DNA of 6,761 bases from JBOGJI01 sp050747865 (GTDB lineage: Bacteria > Acidobacteriota > Thermoanaerobaculia > Multivoradales > JAHEKO01). Below, one piece after another: positions 1 to 6,168 of this stretch (position 1 is the first letter of the stretch; every line of letters begins with the position of its first letter). The notes below the pieces were generated by a model. The model made no database searches. It was not told the DNA's origin and worked only from the letters and a program-made list of their open reading frames with translations. Both the position numbers and the translations under genes were made by a program. The DNA lies in assembly GCA_050747865.1 (NCBI GenBank), contig JBOGJI010000034.1, forward strand, positions 1 through 6,761. Direction: 5' to 3'.

Positions 1-91
1 CGATCACGTTCCCGTGCCGGGCGGCGCGGGAGAAACCGATGCGCGGCTCGTACGGGCTGCCGCTCGATACGCGTCGATGCTCGTTCCCCAT
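1..91 (-). CDS. RidA/YjgF-family protein, N-terminal fragment (cut by window edge)
   Basis: The reverse complement of the left edge gives an open frame of 30 codons starting at ATG 91 and running off the window. It reads MGNEHRRVSSGSPYEPRIGF, then SRAARHGNVI. The segment SSGSPYEPRIGFSRAxRxGNVI matches what I know as the N-terminus of RidA-like (YjgF/YER057c/UK114) proteins, where it forms the first beta strand before a 'VSGT' segment. RidA proper hydrolyses reactive enamine/imine intermediates from PLP enzymes; this subgroup is often of unknown substrate. An in-frame TAG lies three codons upstream of the ATG, so no earlier start exists. The nearest strong purine run (GGAGG, 109-113) is 17 nt from the ATG, unusually far. 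It is divergent from the exported-protein gene at 166. Only about a quarter of the protein is visible, so the active-site arginine cannot be checked. Confidence 0.72.
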   Translation of the reverse strand, partial: MGNEHRRVSSGSPYEPRIGFSRAARHGNVI

Positions 92-165
92 GGGCGCCTA
101 CTCTAGTTCCTCCAATTCGCTACACTGAGCATGGGAAACGAGGAGACACAAGGAGGGCCCTGGTG
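92..165. promoter_or_regulatory. Divergent intergenic spacer between the RidA-like gene and the exported-protein gene
   Basis: This 74-bp spacer lies between two start codons pointing away from each other, so it must hold signals for both genes unless transcripts come from further away. On the plus strand TACACT (121-126) is a possible -10 box about 40 nt upstream of ATG 166, but I see no convincing -35 box at the right distance. The spacer is noticeably less GC-rich than the genes around it. Promoter placement is an inference from geometry and one weak hexamer. Confidence 0.3.
151..157 (+). promoter_or_regulatory. Ribosome binding site that favours ATG 166 over GTG 163
   Basis: AGGAGGG lies 8 nt before ATG 166 and only 5 nt before the in-frame GTG 163. 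The spacing and codon preference favour ATG 166 as the start of the exported protein; the two choices differ by a single residue. Confidence 0.6.
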
Positions 166-879
166 ATGCGACGAAGCCAATTGCCTCCGATCGTGACGGT
201 GCTCGCGGTGTCGATTTTGTGCTGTGGCTCGCCGCCGGTCCGGTCTTCGCCCGGACTGAGCCCCTCCGGGAACGCGCAGGACCAGACCGGGGCCGCAGAC
301 CCCACCGGTTTCGTGGATCGGGTGTGGAGGGTTGCCGAGTCTCCTCAGGTGCAGACGGGCTCGCTGCGCGTCTTCCTGTCGGACGGCACGCTGGTCATGG
401 CCGACCCCCATGCCGAGCCCGCTTTCGGAACGTGGGCCATGGACGCCGGCAAGCTCACCATCACGGAAGAGAGCCTGACCTACCCGGTCGAGATCCTCGA
501 GCTCAGCGAGCAGGTGTTCCGCATCCGGATCCGCGGCCCGGGCGAGCCGGTCGACATCCGCTTCGAGCCGGCGACGAAACCGACCGATCCGCCCGGCGCG
601 GGACACGGCTGGGTCGAGCTCGACTCGGAGACCGCCGGCCCCACGATCCGCATCACCGGCACGATGCAGCACAAGACCGTCGAAGGCGGTGTATGGGTCA
701 TCCGTACCGACGAAGGCTCCTTCCAGCCCTTGAACCTGCCGCCGGAATTCCACGTCGAGGGCATGGCCGTGGAGGCGGACGCGGTGCGGCGCAGCGACAT
801 GGTGTCGATCCACATGGTCGGCCCTCTGGTGGAGCTGTTGCGCATCCGCCAACACGGCGCGCCTGCTCCGACGCGGTGA
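166..879 (+). CDS. Exported, probably lipid-anchored protein of unknown function with two small beta-rich domains
   Basis: A 237-residue protein from ATG 166. The N-terminus has RR at residues 2-3, a hydrophobic stretch at 9-18 and a Cys pair at 19-20, followed by a Ser/Pro/Gly-rich linker to about 48. This looks like a lipoprotein signal, but the residues before Cys19 (S-I-L) do not fit a strict lipobox, so anchoring is uncertain. Residues about 50-137 (VWRV, then FLSDGTLVMA, GTWAMDAGKLTI and GEPVDIRF) resemble META/lipocalin-like 'residue-response' domains that bacteria attach to exported proteins. Residues about 158-228 form a second compact unit with GVWVIRTDEG, PLNLPPEFHVEG and SIHMVGPLVELLRI, resembling a small OB-like beta domain that recurs alone in exported proteins. 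I assign no enzymatic function. It has a strong Shine-Dalgarno site, diverges from the RidA-like gene and ends 23 bp from the convergent stop of the DUF11 gene. Domain names are from memory of family motifs; reality as a gene is well supported. Confidence 0.85.
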   Translation: MRRSQLPPIVTVLAVSILCCGSPPVRSSPGLSPSGNAQDQTGAADPTGFVDRVWRVAESPQVQTGSLRVFLSDGTLVMADPHAEPAFGTWAMDAGKLTITEESLTYPVEILELSEQVFRIRIRGPGEPVDIRFEPATKPTDPPGAGHGWVELDSETAGPTIRITGTMQHKTVEGGVWVIRTDEGSFQPLNLPPEFHVEGMAVEADAVRRSDMVSIHMVGPLVELLRIRQHGAPAPTR

Positions 880-902
880 ACGACCCGGAGCCGTGAGGCG
901 GC

Positions 903-2570
903 CTAGACGCGGCTGCGGCGCAGGGCCCGCGTCGCGATGACCCACAACAGCAAGATCAGCAACACCGCCGCGAGCCAGGGCAGCGCCGGCACGACCTGGA
1001 TGTCGAAGACGGCCTCGGCGGTGTTGTCGTCCGGGTCGGGGTCCTCCTGATCCGCCGTCACCTCCGCGACGGCGGTCTGCTCGCCCTCGCAGCTCGAGGC
1101 TTCCGCGGTCATGGTGCAGGACGCCGAGGCCCCGTTCGCCAGCGCACCGATCGCCCAGGTGAACGGCGGACCTTCCTGACCGCTGCAGTCGTCGGAGACG
1201 TATGTGGCGCATTCAGGCAGCTCGTCCGTCACCTCCACGTCGGTGGCGTCCTCCGGGCCATCGTTGGTGACTTCGAGATCGAAGTCCACCGTCCCGTCCT
1301 CGTGCACCGTAGGATCCTGTGTCAATGACAGATCGGCACCCTCCCCCGCCCCGTCGAGGTCGAAGACGGCGTCGTCGCTGTTGTTGTCCGGGTTGGGATC
1401 GGTCTGCTCAGCCTCCACGGTCGCCGTGTTCGTCTGCTCGCCCTCGCACGTCGACGCGTCCACCGTCACGTTACAGCTCGCCGTGGCGCCGTTGACCAGA
1501 TCCCCGGGCTCCCAGAGAAACGGCGGCCCGGCGTCTCCGTCGCAGTCATCCGAGACATAGGTGGTGCACTCCGGCAGCTCATCAGTTACCGATACTCCGG
1601 TGGCGTCTGCCGGACCGTTGTTGGTCACCTCGAGAGCAAAGATCACTGTCGCGTCGTCGACCGACGCCGCCTTGGAAAGCGAGAGATCAGCCTCCTCGGG
1701 CTGCTGGACGAGGGTTCCGGACAGCGCCATCTGGCGCAACGAGGAGGTGAAATTGGTCGAGCCGTTCTGCGTGCCGCGGACGTCTTCGAGCGTGGTTCGC
1801 CAAACGAAACCACCGATCACCTGACCGGCGACACCGAGGTCGGCTTCGCTGAGGAGTATCGGTCCGTCACTCGGGGGGTTGCTGGTGCCCGATGACGTCT
1901 GATCGCTTCCCACTCCCTGGACGGTTCCGGTCAAGGCCAAGAGGTAGTGCCCGGGAGCGACATTGCCGGTCTGGCCGGGCTCGTAGTCCAGGTAGGGCGG
2001 AATGAAAGGGGACGGGCTGAAGGGGTTGCCACCCTGGTCGAGGAAGCTGATCGAGCTGAACTCCCAGGCGATCCCCGACGTGTTCAAGCTGCTGAGATCG
2101 AGCAGCAGCTCCGTCACCTCCACGTGGTCGGCGAACCGCACTTCCAGCTCGTAGAAGTGGCGAGAACCGGGGTTGTTCGTATCTGGCGCGCCGAGGCTGT
2201 AGGCCGTGCGACCGGTGATCTGGTCTCCGGCGGCTCCCGACTCCCGGAAGCGCAGGTCGGGGCGATTCGCGGGCGTGAGATCCGCCGGCGGGCTGGCGGT
2301 ATACGTGAAGACGAAGTCGGCCAGATCGCCGTTGTCAGCGCCGAGCTCGTCGCCCGTGGCGTCGTCGAGCAGGTTGTATGATTCCGTCGTGCTCCCCCCA
2401 GGGCCCTGGACGATGATGCCGCCGTCCGTGCTGACCTGGGGAAACGCGTACTCGTCGAAGTCGATGAGCGCCGTGAACGCCTGCTGCCCGGCCGCGGGCG
2501 GGGACGCGAGACCCCAGCACGTCGCGATTCCAACCGACCAGGTGAACAGCTTCAGGGGAAGTCTCGACAT
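903..2570 (-). CDS. Secreted DUF11-repeat protein with IPTL-like C-terminal sorting tail
   Basis: A 555-residue surface or exported protein. Residues 1-28 are a signal peptide (basic start, hydrophobic core, SPPAAG before Gln29, a plausible signal peptidase I site). Residues about 30-290 are a region I cannot assign. It contains IDFDEYAFPQ, a beta-rich body and AYSLGAPDTNNPGSRHFYEL, and is reminiscent of the 'choice-of-anchor' or carbohydrate-binding-like modules found before DUF11 repeats. Residues 294-405 and 412-524 are two DUF11 (TIGR01451-type) repeats with the LEVTNxGPxDAT signature, each with four cysteines. Residues 527-555 (VPALPWLA, a hydrophobic helix, then RRSR) resemble an IPTL/PEP-CTERM sorting tail: short motif, transmembrane helix, basic end. 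Such tails are thought to be processed by exosortase/archaeosortase-like or rhombosortase-like enzymes; none is in this window. The protein is acidic and Asp/Glu-rich. GGAGGG lies just upstream of the ATG. A structural or adhesive role outside the cell is an inference. Confidence 0.88.
   Translation of the reverse strand: MSRLPLKLFTWSVGIATCWGLASPPAAGQQAFTALIDFDEYAFPQVSTDGGIIVQGPGGSTTESYNLLDDATGDELGADNGDLADFVFTYTASPPADLTPANRPDLRFRESGAAGDQITGRTAYSLGAPDTNNPGSRHFYELEVRFADHVEVTELLLDLSSLNTSGIAWEFSSISFLDQGGNPFSPSPFIPPYLDYEPGQTGNVAPGHYLLALTGTVQGVGSDQTSSGTSNPPSDGPILLSEADLGVAGQVIGGFVWRTTLEDVRGTQNGSTNFTSSLRQMALSGTLVQQPEEADLSLSKAASVDDATVIFALEVTNNGPADATGVSVTDELPECTTYVSDDCDGDAGPPFLWEPGDLVNGATASCNVTVDASTCEGEQTNTATVEAEQTDPNPDNNSDDAVFDLDGAGEGADLSLTQDPTVHEDGTVDFDLEVTNDGPEDATDVEVTDELPECATYVSDDCSGQEGPPFTWAIGALANGASASCTMTAEASSCEGEQTAVAEVTADQEDPDPDDNTAEAVFDIQVVPALPWLAAVLLILLLWVIATRALRRSRV
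999..1691 (-). repeat. Two tandem DUF11 repeat units inside the secreted protein gene
   Basis: The first unit is encoded by 1356-1691 (residues 294-405) and the second by 999-1337 (residues 412-524), separated by a six-residue Gly/Asp linker. Over the 94 gap-free positions from 'LEVTN' to 'AVFD' about two thirds of residues are identical. Shared blocks are VTDELPEC, TYVSDDC, GPPF and CEGEQT. The cysteines lie at identical places (335, 343, 366, 375 and 454, 462, 485, 494), suggesting two disulfides per unit. Similarity is also visible at the DNA level, as expected from internal duplication. Confidence 0.85.
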
Positions 2571-2574
2571 GACA

Positions 2575-2580
2575 CCCTCC
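2575..2580 (-). promoter_or_regulatory. Strong ribosome binding site of the DUF11-repeat gene
   Basis: On the minus strand GGAGGG sits 4 nt before the ATG at 2570 (GGAGG with 5 nt spacing). It supports this start, as does the signal peptide that begins right at it. Confidence 0.65.
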
Positions 2581-2683
2581 TCGCCAGGCCGCGGCGAGCA
2601 ACGCCTGCCCGGTGTGGAGCAGACTCACACGCCGCACATCAGGACTGCCCTCCCAGGAAGGATGAAGGGATCAGGATCTCCCT

Positions 2684-2701
2684 CTAACGGAATGAAGTTA
2701 G
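2684..2701. repeat. Short inverted repeat in the divergent spacer (possible operator)
   Basis: CTAAC (2684-2688) and GTTAG (2697-2701) are perfect reverse complements separated by 8 nt, in the most AT-rich pocket of the 152-bp spacer 2571-2722. The position between two divergent genes, 22 nt before ATG 2723, suits a regulator binding site. A 5-bp arm can easily arise by chance, and I cannot name a regulator. No clear -35/-10 pair was found in the spacer for either gene. Confidence 0.25.
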
Positions 2702-2722
2702 CATGGGCGCCAGGCGCATGCA

Positions 2723-3412
2723 ATGGTGGCCCCACTTCCGCTGAGTCCACAGATCAGGCGGGCCCGCGCGCTGCGGGTGATGACTGCGCTGATCGCCTGG
2801 GGCGCCTTGGCTCTGCAGCTCGGCCTCACGCTGCGGTCCGTGGTTGCCGGCGGCCGGAGCATCGCCATGGGGATCGTGATCTACCTGGGATATTTCACGA
2901 TCCTGACGAACATCCTCGTCGCCGTGGCGCTCACGGCGCCTCTCGTCGCCCCGGCATCCTCCCTCGGCCGCTTCTTCACGCGGCCGGTCGCGGCGACGGG
3001 CGTCGCCATGCCGATCGCCGTGGTCTGCGTCGTGTATCACCTTCTGCTGCGTGAGATCTGGGATCCTGAGGGCTGGCAGCTCGTCGCCGACCTGGCGCTG
3101 CACTACGTGGTCCCTGTTCTGTTCGTCGCCTCCTGGTGGCTCGCGGTGCGGAAGGACGGCCTTGGCTGGGCCGACCTCCCCAAGTGGATGCTCTACCCGG
3201 CCGGCTACCTCGCCTACATGCTCCTCCGCGGAGCGGCGATCGGGCACTACCCGTACCCGTTCCTGGACGCGCGTATGCTGGGGCTCATCCGGACACTCGG
3301 CAACGCCGCCCTACTCCTCCTCGGCTTCGCCGGCGCAGGCGTCCTCTTTCTCACGGCCGCGCGGCTGGGAAGGACTTCCGCAGCGGTCAGGGGCGCACCG
3401 GATCCGCAATGA
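2723..3412 (+). CDS. Pr6Pr-family six-helix integral membrane protein
   Basis: A 229-residue membrane protein with about six hydrophobic segments (roughly 20-40, 48-72, 90-110, 123-142, 155-171, 190-213). Signature segments match the Pr6Pr (FAR-17a/AIG1-like) family as I know it: YFTILTNILVA at 57-67, REIWDP at 110-115, LHYVVPVLF at 126-134, WMLYPAGYLAYMLLRG at 155-170 and YPYPFLD at 176-182. The molecular role of bacterial members is not established; eukaryotic AIG1/ADTRP relatives hydrolyse fatty-acid esters of hydroxy fatty acids using a Thr/His pair, and whether this protein has that activity is unknown. Thr62 and His127 sit in the conserved segments where such residues would be expected. 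The start is uncertain: ATG 2723 lacks a good Shine-Dalgarno site and ATG 2780 (residue 20, just before helix 1) is a credible alternative. The last 26 bp overlap the convergent methyltransferase gene. Confidence 0.85.
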   Translation: MVAPLPLSPQIRRARALRVMTALIAWGALALQLGLTLRSVVAGGRSIAMGIVIYLGYFTILTNILVAVALTAPLVAPASSLGRFFTRPVAATGVAMPIAVVCVVYHLLLREIWDPEGWQLVADLALHYVVPVLFVASWWLAVRKDGLGWADLPKWMLYPAGYLAYMLLRGAAIGHYPYPFLDARMLGLIRTLGNAALLLLGFAGAGVLFLTAARLGRTSAAVRGAPDPQ

Positions 3413-4496
3413 ACGGCTCGACGGCGGAGCCGGTGACAGCGGCCAGTTCCCGGTCGTCCATCGCCCTCCCCTGCACGAGCACCCTGAGGTCGTGGCCGAT
3501 GCCTCCCGGGTCGAGCAGCGACGAAGCTTGACGCCGGGTCTCGAGCTCGGCCGCGGCGAGGTCGTCGAAGATCTCCAGGCGGGTGAGCCACTCGGCAAGG
3601 CGCAAGAGGGCCACGGTGTTGAGCCCCGCGGCCTCGCCCTCCTGTCGCAGGGCGGTGAAATCGACGTGGGCGGTCAGGTCCTGGTCGCCGACGTGGCGGA
3701 AAGGGTCGCGGTGGACGCGGTGGCGGCGGTAGCAGGCCAGCGTGCCGTGACGGCGCGCGCGGGGATCGAGCAGCCGGTCGCGCTCGTAGCCGTAATCCAC
3801 GGTGACCAGCAGCCCCTCGTCGAGGGCATCAGCCAGCCGCCGATAGAGCGGCGCCCACCCCGGCGCCAGATCGGCGATCTGGCCCGGCTCGAGCTCGTGA
3901 CCGCCGAGCAACGCCGCGAGGCCGGGGTCGGACAGCTCACCCTCCTGCCAGACGAACGCCCCCTCGTCGTGCAGCGTCACGTAGAGCTCCCCCACGCTTC
4001 CGTTCGAGCGCCCGAGGAGACGGTGGACGGGCAGGGCGTCGAAGATCTCGCACGAGAAGACCAGGCCGCGGAGGCCGGCGGACCCGAGGTCGTCGAGCGT
4101 GTCGAGACGTTCGACGCCCGGCGGCAACGGGCGCGCCACGCGATCCCAGGCGAAGATGCGTCGCGCTCCCGACCCCGCCCCGGCAGCCGGCGCCGTACGT
4201 AAGGCGGCCGTCAAGCTGGCGAGGTGGTCGCCGTTGCCGGGTCCGGCCTCGAGAAAGGCCGCCGGTCCGCCGAGCGCCACGTCGAGACGGCCAAGCAGCC
4301 GCGCCGTGCAGCGACCGAAGAGCGGCGACAGCGCGGACGCGGTGACGAAGTCGTGCTCCGGCCCGATCCCGATGGGCAGCCGCTCCCGCCGGTAGTAGCC
4401 GCTGTCGCCGTAGAGCGCCTCCTCCATGAAGGCAGCGAGCGGGATGGGACCGTCCGCGAGGATACGCTCGGCGAGCCGCCGATCGATCGGTGTCAC
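3387..4496 (-). CDS. MidA/NDUFAF7-type (DUF185) SAM-dependent methyltransferase
   Basis: A 369-residue methyltransferase. The N-terminus has the family pattern FMEEALYGDSGYYRR (23-37). FLEAGPGNGDHLASL (81-95) is the SAM-binding motif I. SCEIFDALPVHR (148-159) matches the conserved 'NExxDALPV' segment, and VDYGYERD (233-240) and GTLACYRRHR with DQDLTAHVDF (251-280) are strong family signatures. In mitochondria NDUFAF7 dimethylates an arginine of the complex I subunit NDUFS2; the bacterial substrate is not settled. The open frame extends upstream to 4670, but that part overlaps the CopD-like gene and encodes low-complexity Ser/Arg/Pro sequence. GTG 4496, which gives V-TPIDRRLAERI, is therefore the likely start, 10 nt after the upstream stop, with a purine run (GGGGGATGAG) about 9 nt before it. 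It is probably cotranscribed with the upstream membrane-protein gene. The 3' end overlaps the Pr6Pr gene. Confidence 0.88.
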   Translation of the reverse strand: MTPIDRRLAERILADGPIPLAAFMEEALYGDSGYYRRERLPIGIGPEHDFVTASALSPLFGRCTARLLGRLDVALGGPAAFLEAGPGNGDHLASLTAALRTAPAAGAGSGARRIFAWDRVARPLPPGVERLDTLDDLGSAGLRGLVFSCEIFDALPVHRLLGRSNGSVGELYVTLHDEGAFVWQEGELSDPGLAALLGGHELEPGQIADLAPGWAPLYRRLADALDEGLLVTVDYGYERDRLLDPRARRHGTLACYRRHRVHRDPFRHVGDQDLTAHVDFTALRQEGEAAGLNTVALLRLAEWLTRLEIFDDLAAAELETRRQASSLLDPGGIGHDLRVLVQGRAMDDRELAAVTGSAVEPFIADPVRP

Positions 4497-4506
4497 GGCC
4501 GCCGAC

Positions 4507-5001
4507 TCATCCCCCGCGCGCGAGGCGGACGGCGAAGTAGACGAGGACCAAGCCGGCGACGGCGTTGAGCCGTGCCACCCACACGGCCGCGCGGCGGATC
4601 TGCTGGCGCCGCTCGGCCGGCGTCCCCGGGGAGGCCAGAGGGCCGAGCAGGAAGTCGTGGATCCCGGCAAGGCAGAACATGACGAGGACCAGGCCGAGCT
4701 TGCCGGCCAGCGCGTGGCCCAGGGGGCTGGCCCAGAAGCTCGCCTCGCCGATCACCTCGGGGCGCAGCCAGCCGCGCAACTGCAGGTTGGCGACGCCGGT
4801 GACCAGCAGCACGGCCAGGGCCAGCCAGCCGTGGAAGCGGAAGCGGTGCCCCACTTTCTGAAGGACCAGGGCGCGCTGCTCGGGCTCCAGGTCGCGCCGC
4901 AGCACCGGCGCCGCGACCAGCGCCAGAAACCACATCCCGCCCAGCCAGTAGAGGGCGGCCAACACGTGCAGCGTCACGCTCGTCAGGTACAGTCCGCGCA
5001 T
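4507..5001 (-). CDS. CopD-like four-helix membrane protein
   Basis: A 164-residue integral membrane protein with four hydrophobic segments (about 4-32, 57-77, 98-118, 138-160). LHVLAALYWLGGMWFLALV (11-29) resembles helix 1 of CopD-family and DUF4149-like proteins, with conserved His12, Trp19 and the Gly21-Gly22 pair. RFRFHGWLALAVLLVTGVANL (53-73) and GIHDFLLGP (113-121) are also typical of this group. CopD proper is linked to copper uptake across the inner membrane; these short stand-alone relatives are usually annotated by similarity only, so copper or haem binding is a hypothesis. His12, His57 and His115 are candidate ligands. It is the first gene of a probable two-gene operon with the methyltransferase. 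The start ATG 5001 has only a weak Shine-Dalgarno site. The only other candidate start is inside helix 1, so this one is preferred. Confidence 0.82.
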   Translation of the reverse strand: MRGLYLTSVTLHVLAALYWLGGMWFLALVAAPVLRRDLEPEQRALVLQKVGHRFRFHGWLALAVLLVTGVANLQLRGWLRPEVIGEASFWASPLGHALAGKLGLVLVMFCLAGIHDFLLGPLASPGTPAERRQQIRRAAVWVARLNAVAGLVLVYFAVRLARGG

Positions 5002-5005
5002 CGGT

Positions 5006-5023
5006 TCAGAGCCTGCGAATGTA
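5006..5023. repeat. 18-bp direct repeat, left copy (upstream of the heptose pair)
   Basis: TCAGAGCCTGCGAATGTA matches the copy at 6638-6655 at 15 of 18 positions; all three differences are C/T transitions. Both copies lie in the same orientation, outside coding sequence, on either side of the kinase/adenylyltransferase pair. The right edge of this copy also coincides with the proposed -10 box of the minus-strand operon. Confidence 0.4.
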
Positions 5024-5047
5024 GGACCCCGGGGAGCAAGCCGTCAA
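5018..5047 (-). promoter_or_regulatory. Candidate sigma-70-type promoter of the CopD-like/methyltransferase operon
   Basis: On the minus strand TTGACG (5047-5042; 5 of 6 to the -35 consensus) is followed after 18 nt by TACATT (5023-5018; 4 of 6 to the -10 consensus). Transcription would begin near 5011, leaving a leader of only about 10 nt before ATG 5001, consistent with the weak ribosome binding site. No equally good promoter is visible for the divergent kinase gene, although TAACAT at 5067-5072 could be its -10 box. The call rests on hexamer matches alone. Confidence 0.35.
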
Positions 5048-5094
5048 GCTCGCCCCCGCGCCGTGTTAACATCCGCCCGCCGAAGAGATCGCAA

Positions 5095-6168
5095 ATGACT
5101 GACAGATCACCACTTCCGGACGACACCGCGGAGGGCATCGCGTCACGTGACCGGCTGCTCGCCCTGGTCGAGGGCATGGCCGGCCAGCCGGTCGTCATGC
5201 TGGCGGACCTGGTGGCCGACCGCTTCATCGAAGGGGCGCCGAAACGGATCAGCCGCGAGGCCCCGGTGCTGATCCTCCGCTACGAGGGCGAGCACGTCAC
5301 CCCCGGCGGCGGCGCCAACGCGGTGGCCAACGTGGCGGCGCTCGGCGGGCGGCCCCTGCCGCTCGGCGTGGTGGGGGACGACGCCTCGGGTCGCGCCATC
5401 GTCGAGGCCTTGAGCGGCATGGGCGTCGACACCGCCGGGATCTGCACCCGGCCCGGCTACAGCACCCCCACCAAGGTGCGGGTGCTCGCCGGCGGCCGCC
5501 ACTCGATCAAGCAGCAGGTGGTGCGCTTCGACATCGAAGACGAGCTCGACCTGGGGCTCGAGGGGGAGCGCCACTTCGCCCGCCAGCTCGGGGCGTGGAA
5601 CAGCAGCGCCCGGGTGGCGGTGCTCTCCGACTACGGCTACGGCACCGTGCGGCCAGGGCTGGTGGCGGCACTGCGCGAGGCGCTGGTCGAAGGCGGCGCC
5701 ATCCTCGGCGACAGCCGCCACCGCCTGGACGCCTTCGACGGCCTCGACGGCGCCACGCCCAACGAGGAGGAGGCCGAGAGCCTGATCGGCTCGCGCCTGG
5801 ACGGCGGCTTCCGCGACATGGCGGCCGCGGTCGAGAGCCTGCGCCGGCGGCTGGGGCTGCGCTTCCTGGTGGTCACGCGCGGGCGCCACGGAATGGTCCT
5901 CGCCACCGAGGAAGGCGCCGCCTCGATCCCGGTCCACGGCACCGACCAGGTGGCCGACGTGACGGGCGCCGGCGACACCGTCATCGGCACCTTCGCGCTC
6001 GCCCTGGCCGCCGGGGCCACACCTCTGGAGGCGGCGCTGCTCGCCGACTACGCCGGCGGCGTCGTGGTGATGAAGATGGGCACGGCCACGCTCTCCGCCG
6101 ACGAGCTGCGCCAAGCCGTGGCCGGCGACCCGGCGCCGATCGAGGGGCTTCAATGGGCCGCGTGGTGA
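5095..6168 (+). CDS. rfaE1: D-glycero-D-manno-heptose-7-phosphate kinase (PfkB/ribokinase family)
   Basis: A 357-residue PfkB-family kinase of the RfaE1/HldA type. It should phosphorylate D-glycero-beta-D-manno-heptose 7-phosphate to the 1,7-bisphosphate in ADP-heptose synthesis, in the cytoplasm. Visible motifs: DLVADRFIEG (38-47, like 'DLMLDRY' in HldE), TPGGGANAVANVAALGG (69-85, sugar-binding GG motif), KQQVVRFDIED (139-149, like 'NQQLxRLDFE' of HldE), LSDYGYG (177-183), ATPNEEEAE (220-228) and ADVTGAGDTVIGTF (287-300) with the catalytic Asp294. Length is normal for a stand-alone kinase domain. The frame is open far upstream to 4426, but that part is antisense to the CopD-like gene; ATG 5095 directly precedes the domain and has a weak GAAGAGA site. 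The usual 'DPK' is DSR here (206-208), which is seen in some relatives but leaves the exact sugar uncertain. The downstream adenylyltransferase overlaps it by 16 bp, implying coupled translation. Confidence 0.88.
   Translation: MTDRSPLPDDTAEGIASRDRLLALVEGMAGQPVVMLADLVADRFIEGAPKRISREAPVLILRYEGEHVTPGGGANAVANVAALGGRPLPLGVVGDDASGRAIVEALSGMGVDTAGICTRPGYSTPTKVRVLAGGRHSIKQQVVRFDIEDELDLGLEGERHFARQLGAWNSSARVAVLSDYGYGTVRPGLVAALREALVEGGAILGDSRHRLDAFDGLDGATPNEEEAESLIGSRLDGGFRDMAAAVESLRRRLGLRFLVVTRGRHGMVLATEEGAASIPVHGTDQVADVTGAGDTVIGTFALALAAGATPLEAALLADYAGGVVVMKMGTATLSADELRQAVAGDPAPIEGLQWAAW
6142..6147 (+). promoter_or_regulatory. Ribosome binding site of rfaE2, inside the end of rfaE1
   Basis: GAGGGG lies 5 nt before ATG 6153, within the last codons of the kinase gene. 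It fixes the adenylyltransferase start, although its frame stays open back to 5595, where it is antisense-like high-Arg sequence with no family similarity. Confidence 0.55.

Noticed and set aside
890..902. GCCG/CGGC hairpin between the convergent stops as a terminator
   Set aside because: Only a 4-bp stem and no T-run; not enough to call a terminator.
103..1212. 369-codon open frame on the minus strand through the exported-protein gene and into the DUF11 gene
   Set aside because: Arg/Gly/Ala-rich composition typical of a shadow frame, no family motif, and it would need to span two well-supported genes.
3051..4202. 383-codon plus-strand open frame across Pr6Pr and the methyltransferase
   Set aside because: Out of frame with Pr6Pr and antisense to the methyltransferase; the translated sequence has no recognisable domain.
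4497..4670. Upstream extension of the methyltransferase frame
   Set aside because: It overlaps the CopD-like coding sequence in another frame and encodes Ser/Arg/Pro-rich sequence; the family N-terminus begins at GTG 4496.
4426..5094. Upstream extension of the rfaE1 frame
   Set aside because: The extension is antisense to the CopD-like gene and lacks kinase similarity; the PfkB domain begins just after ATG 5095.
5143..6153. Long 336-codon open frame antisense to rfaE1
   Set aside because: It mirrors the kinase gene in GC-rich DNA, is full of His/Arg/Gly/Ala low-complexity sequence and shows no domain; rfaE1 on the other strand has clear motifs.
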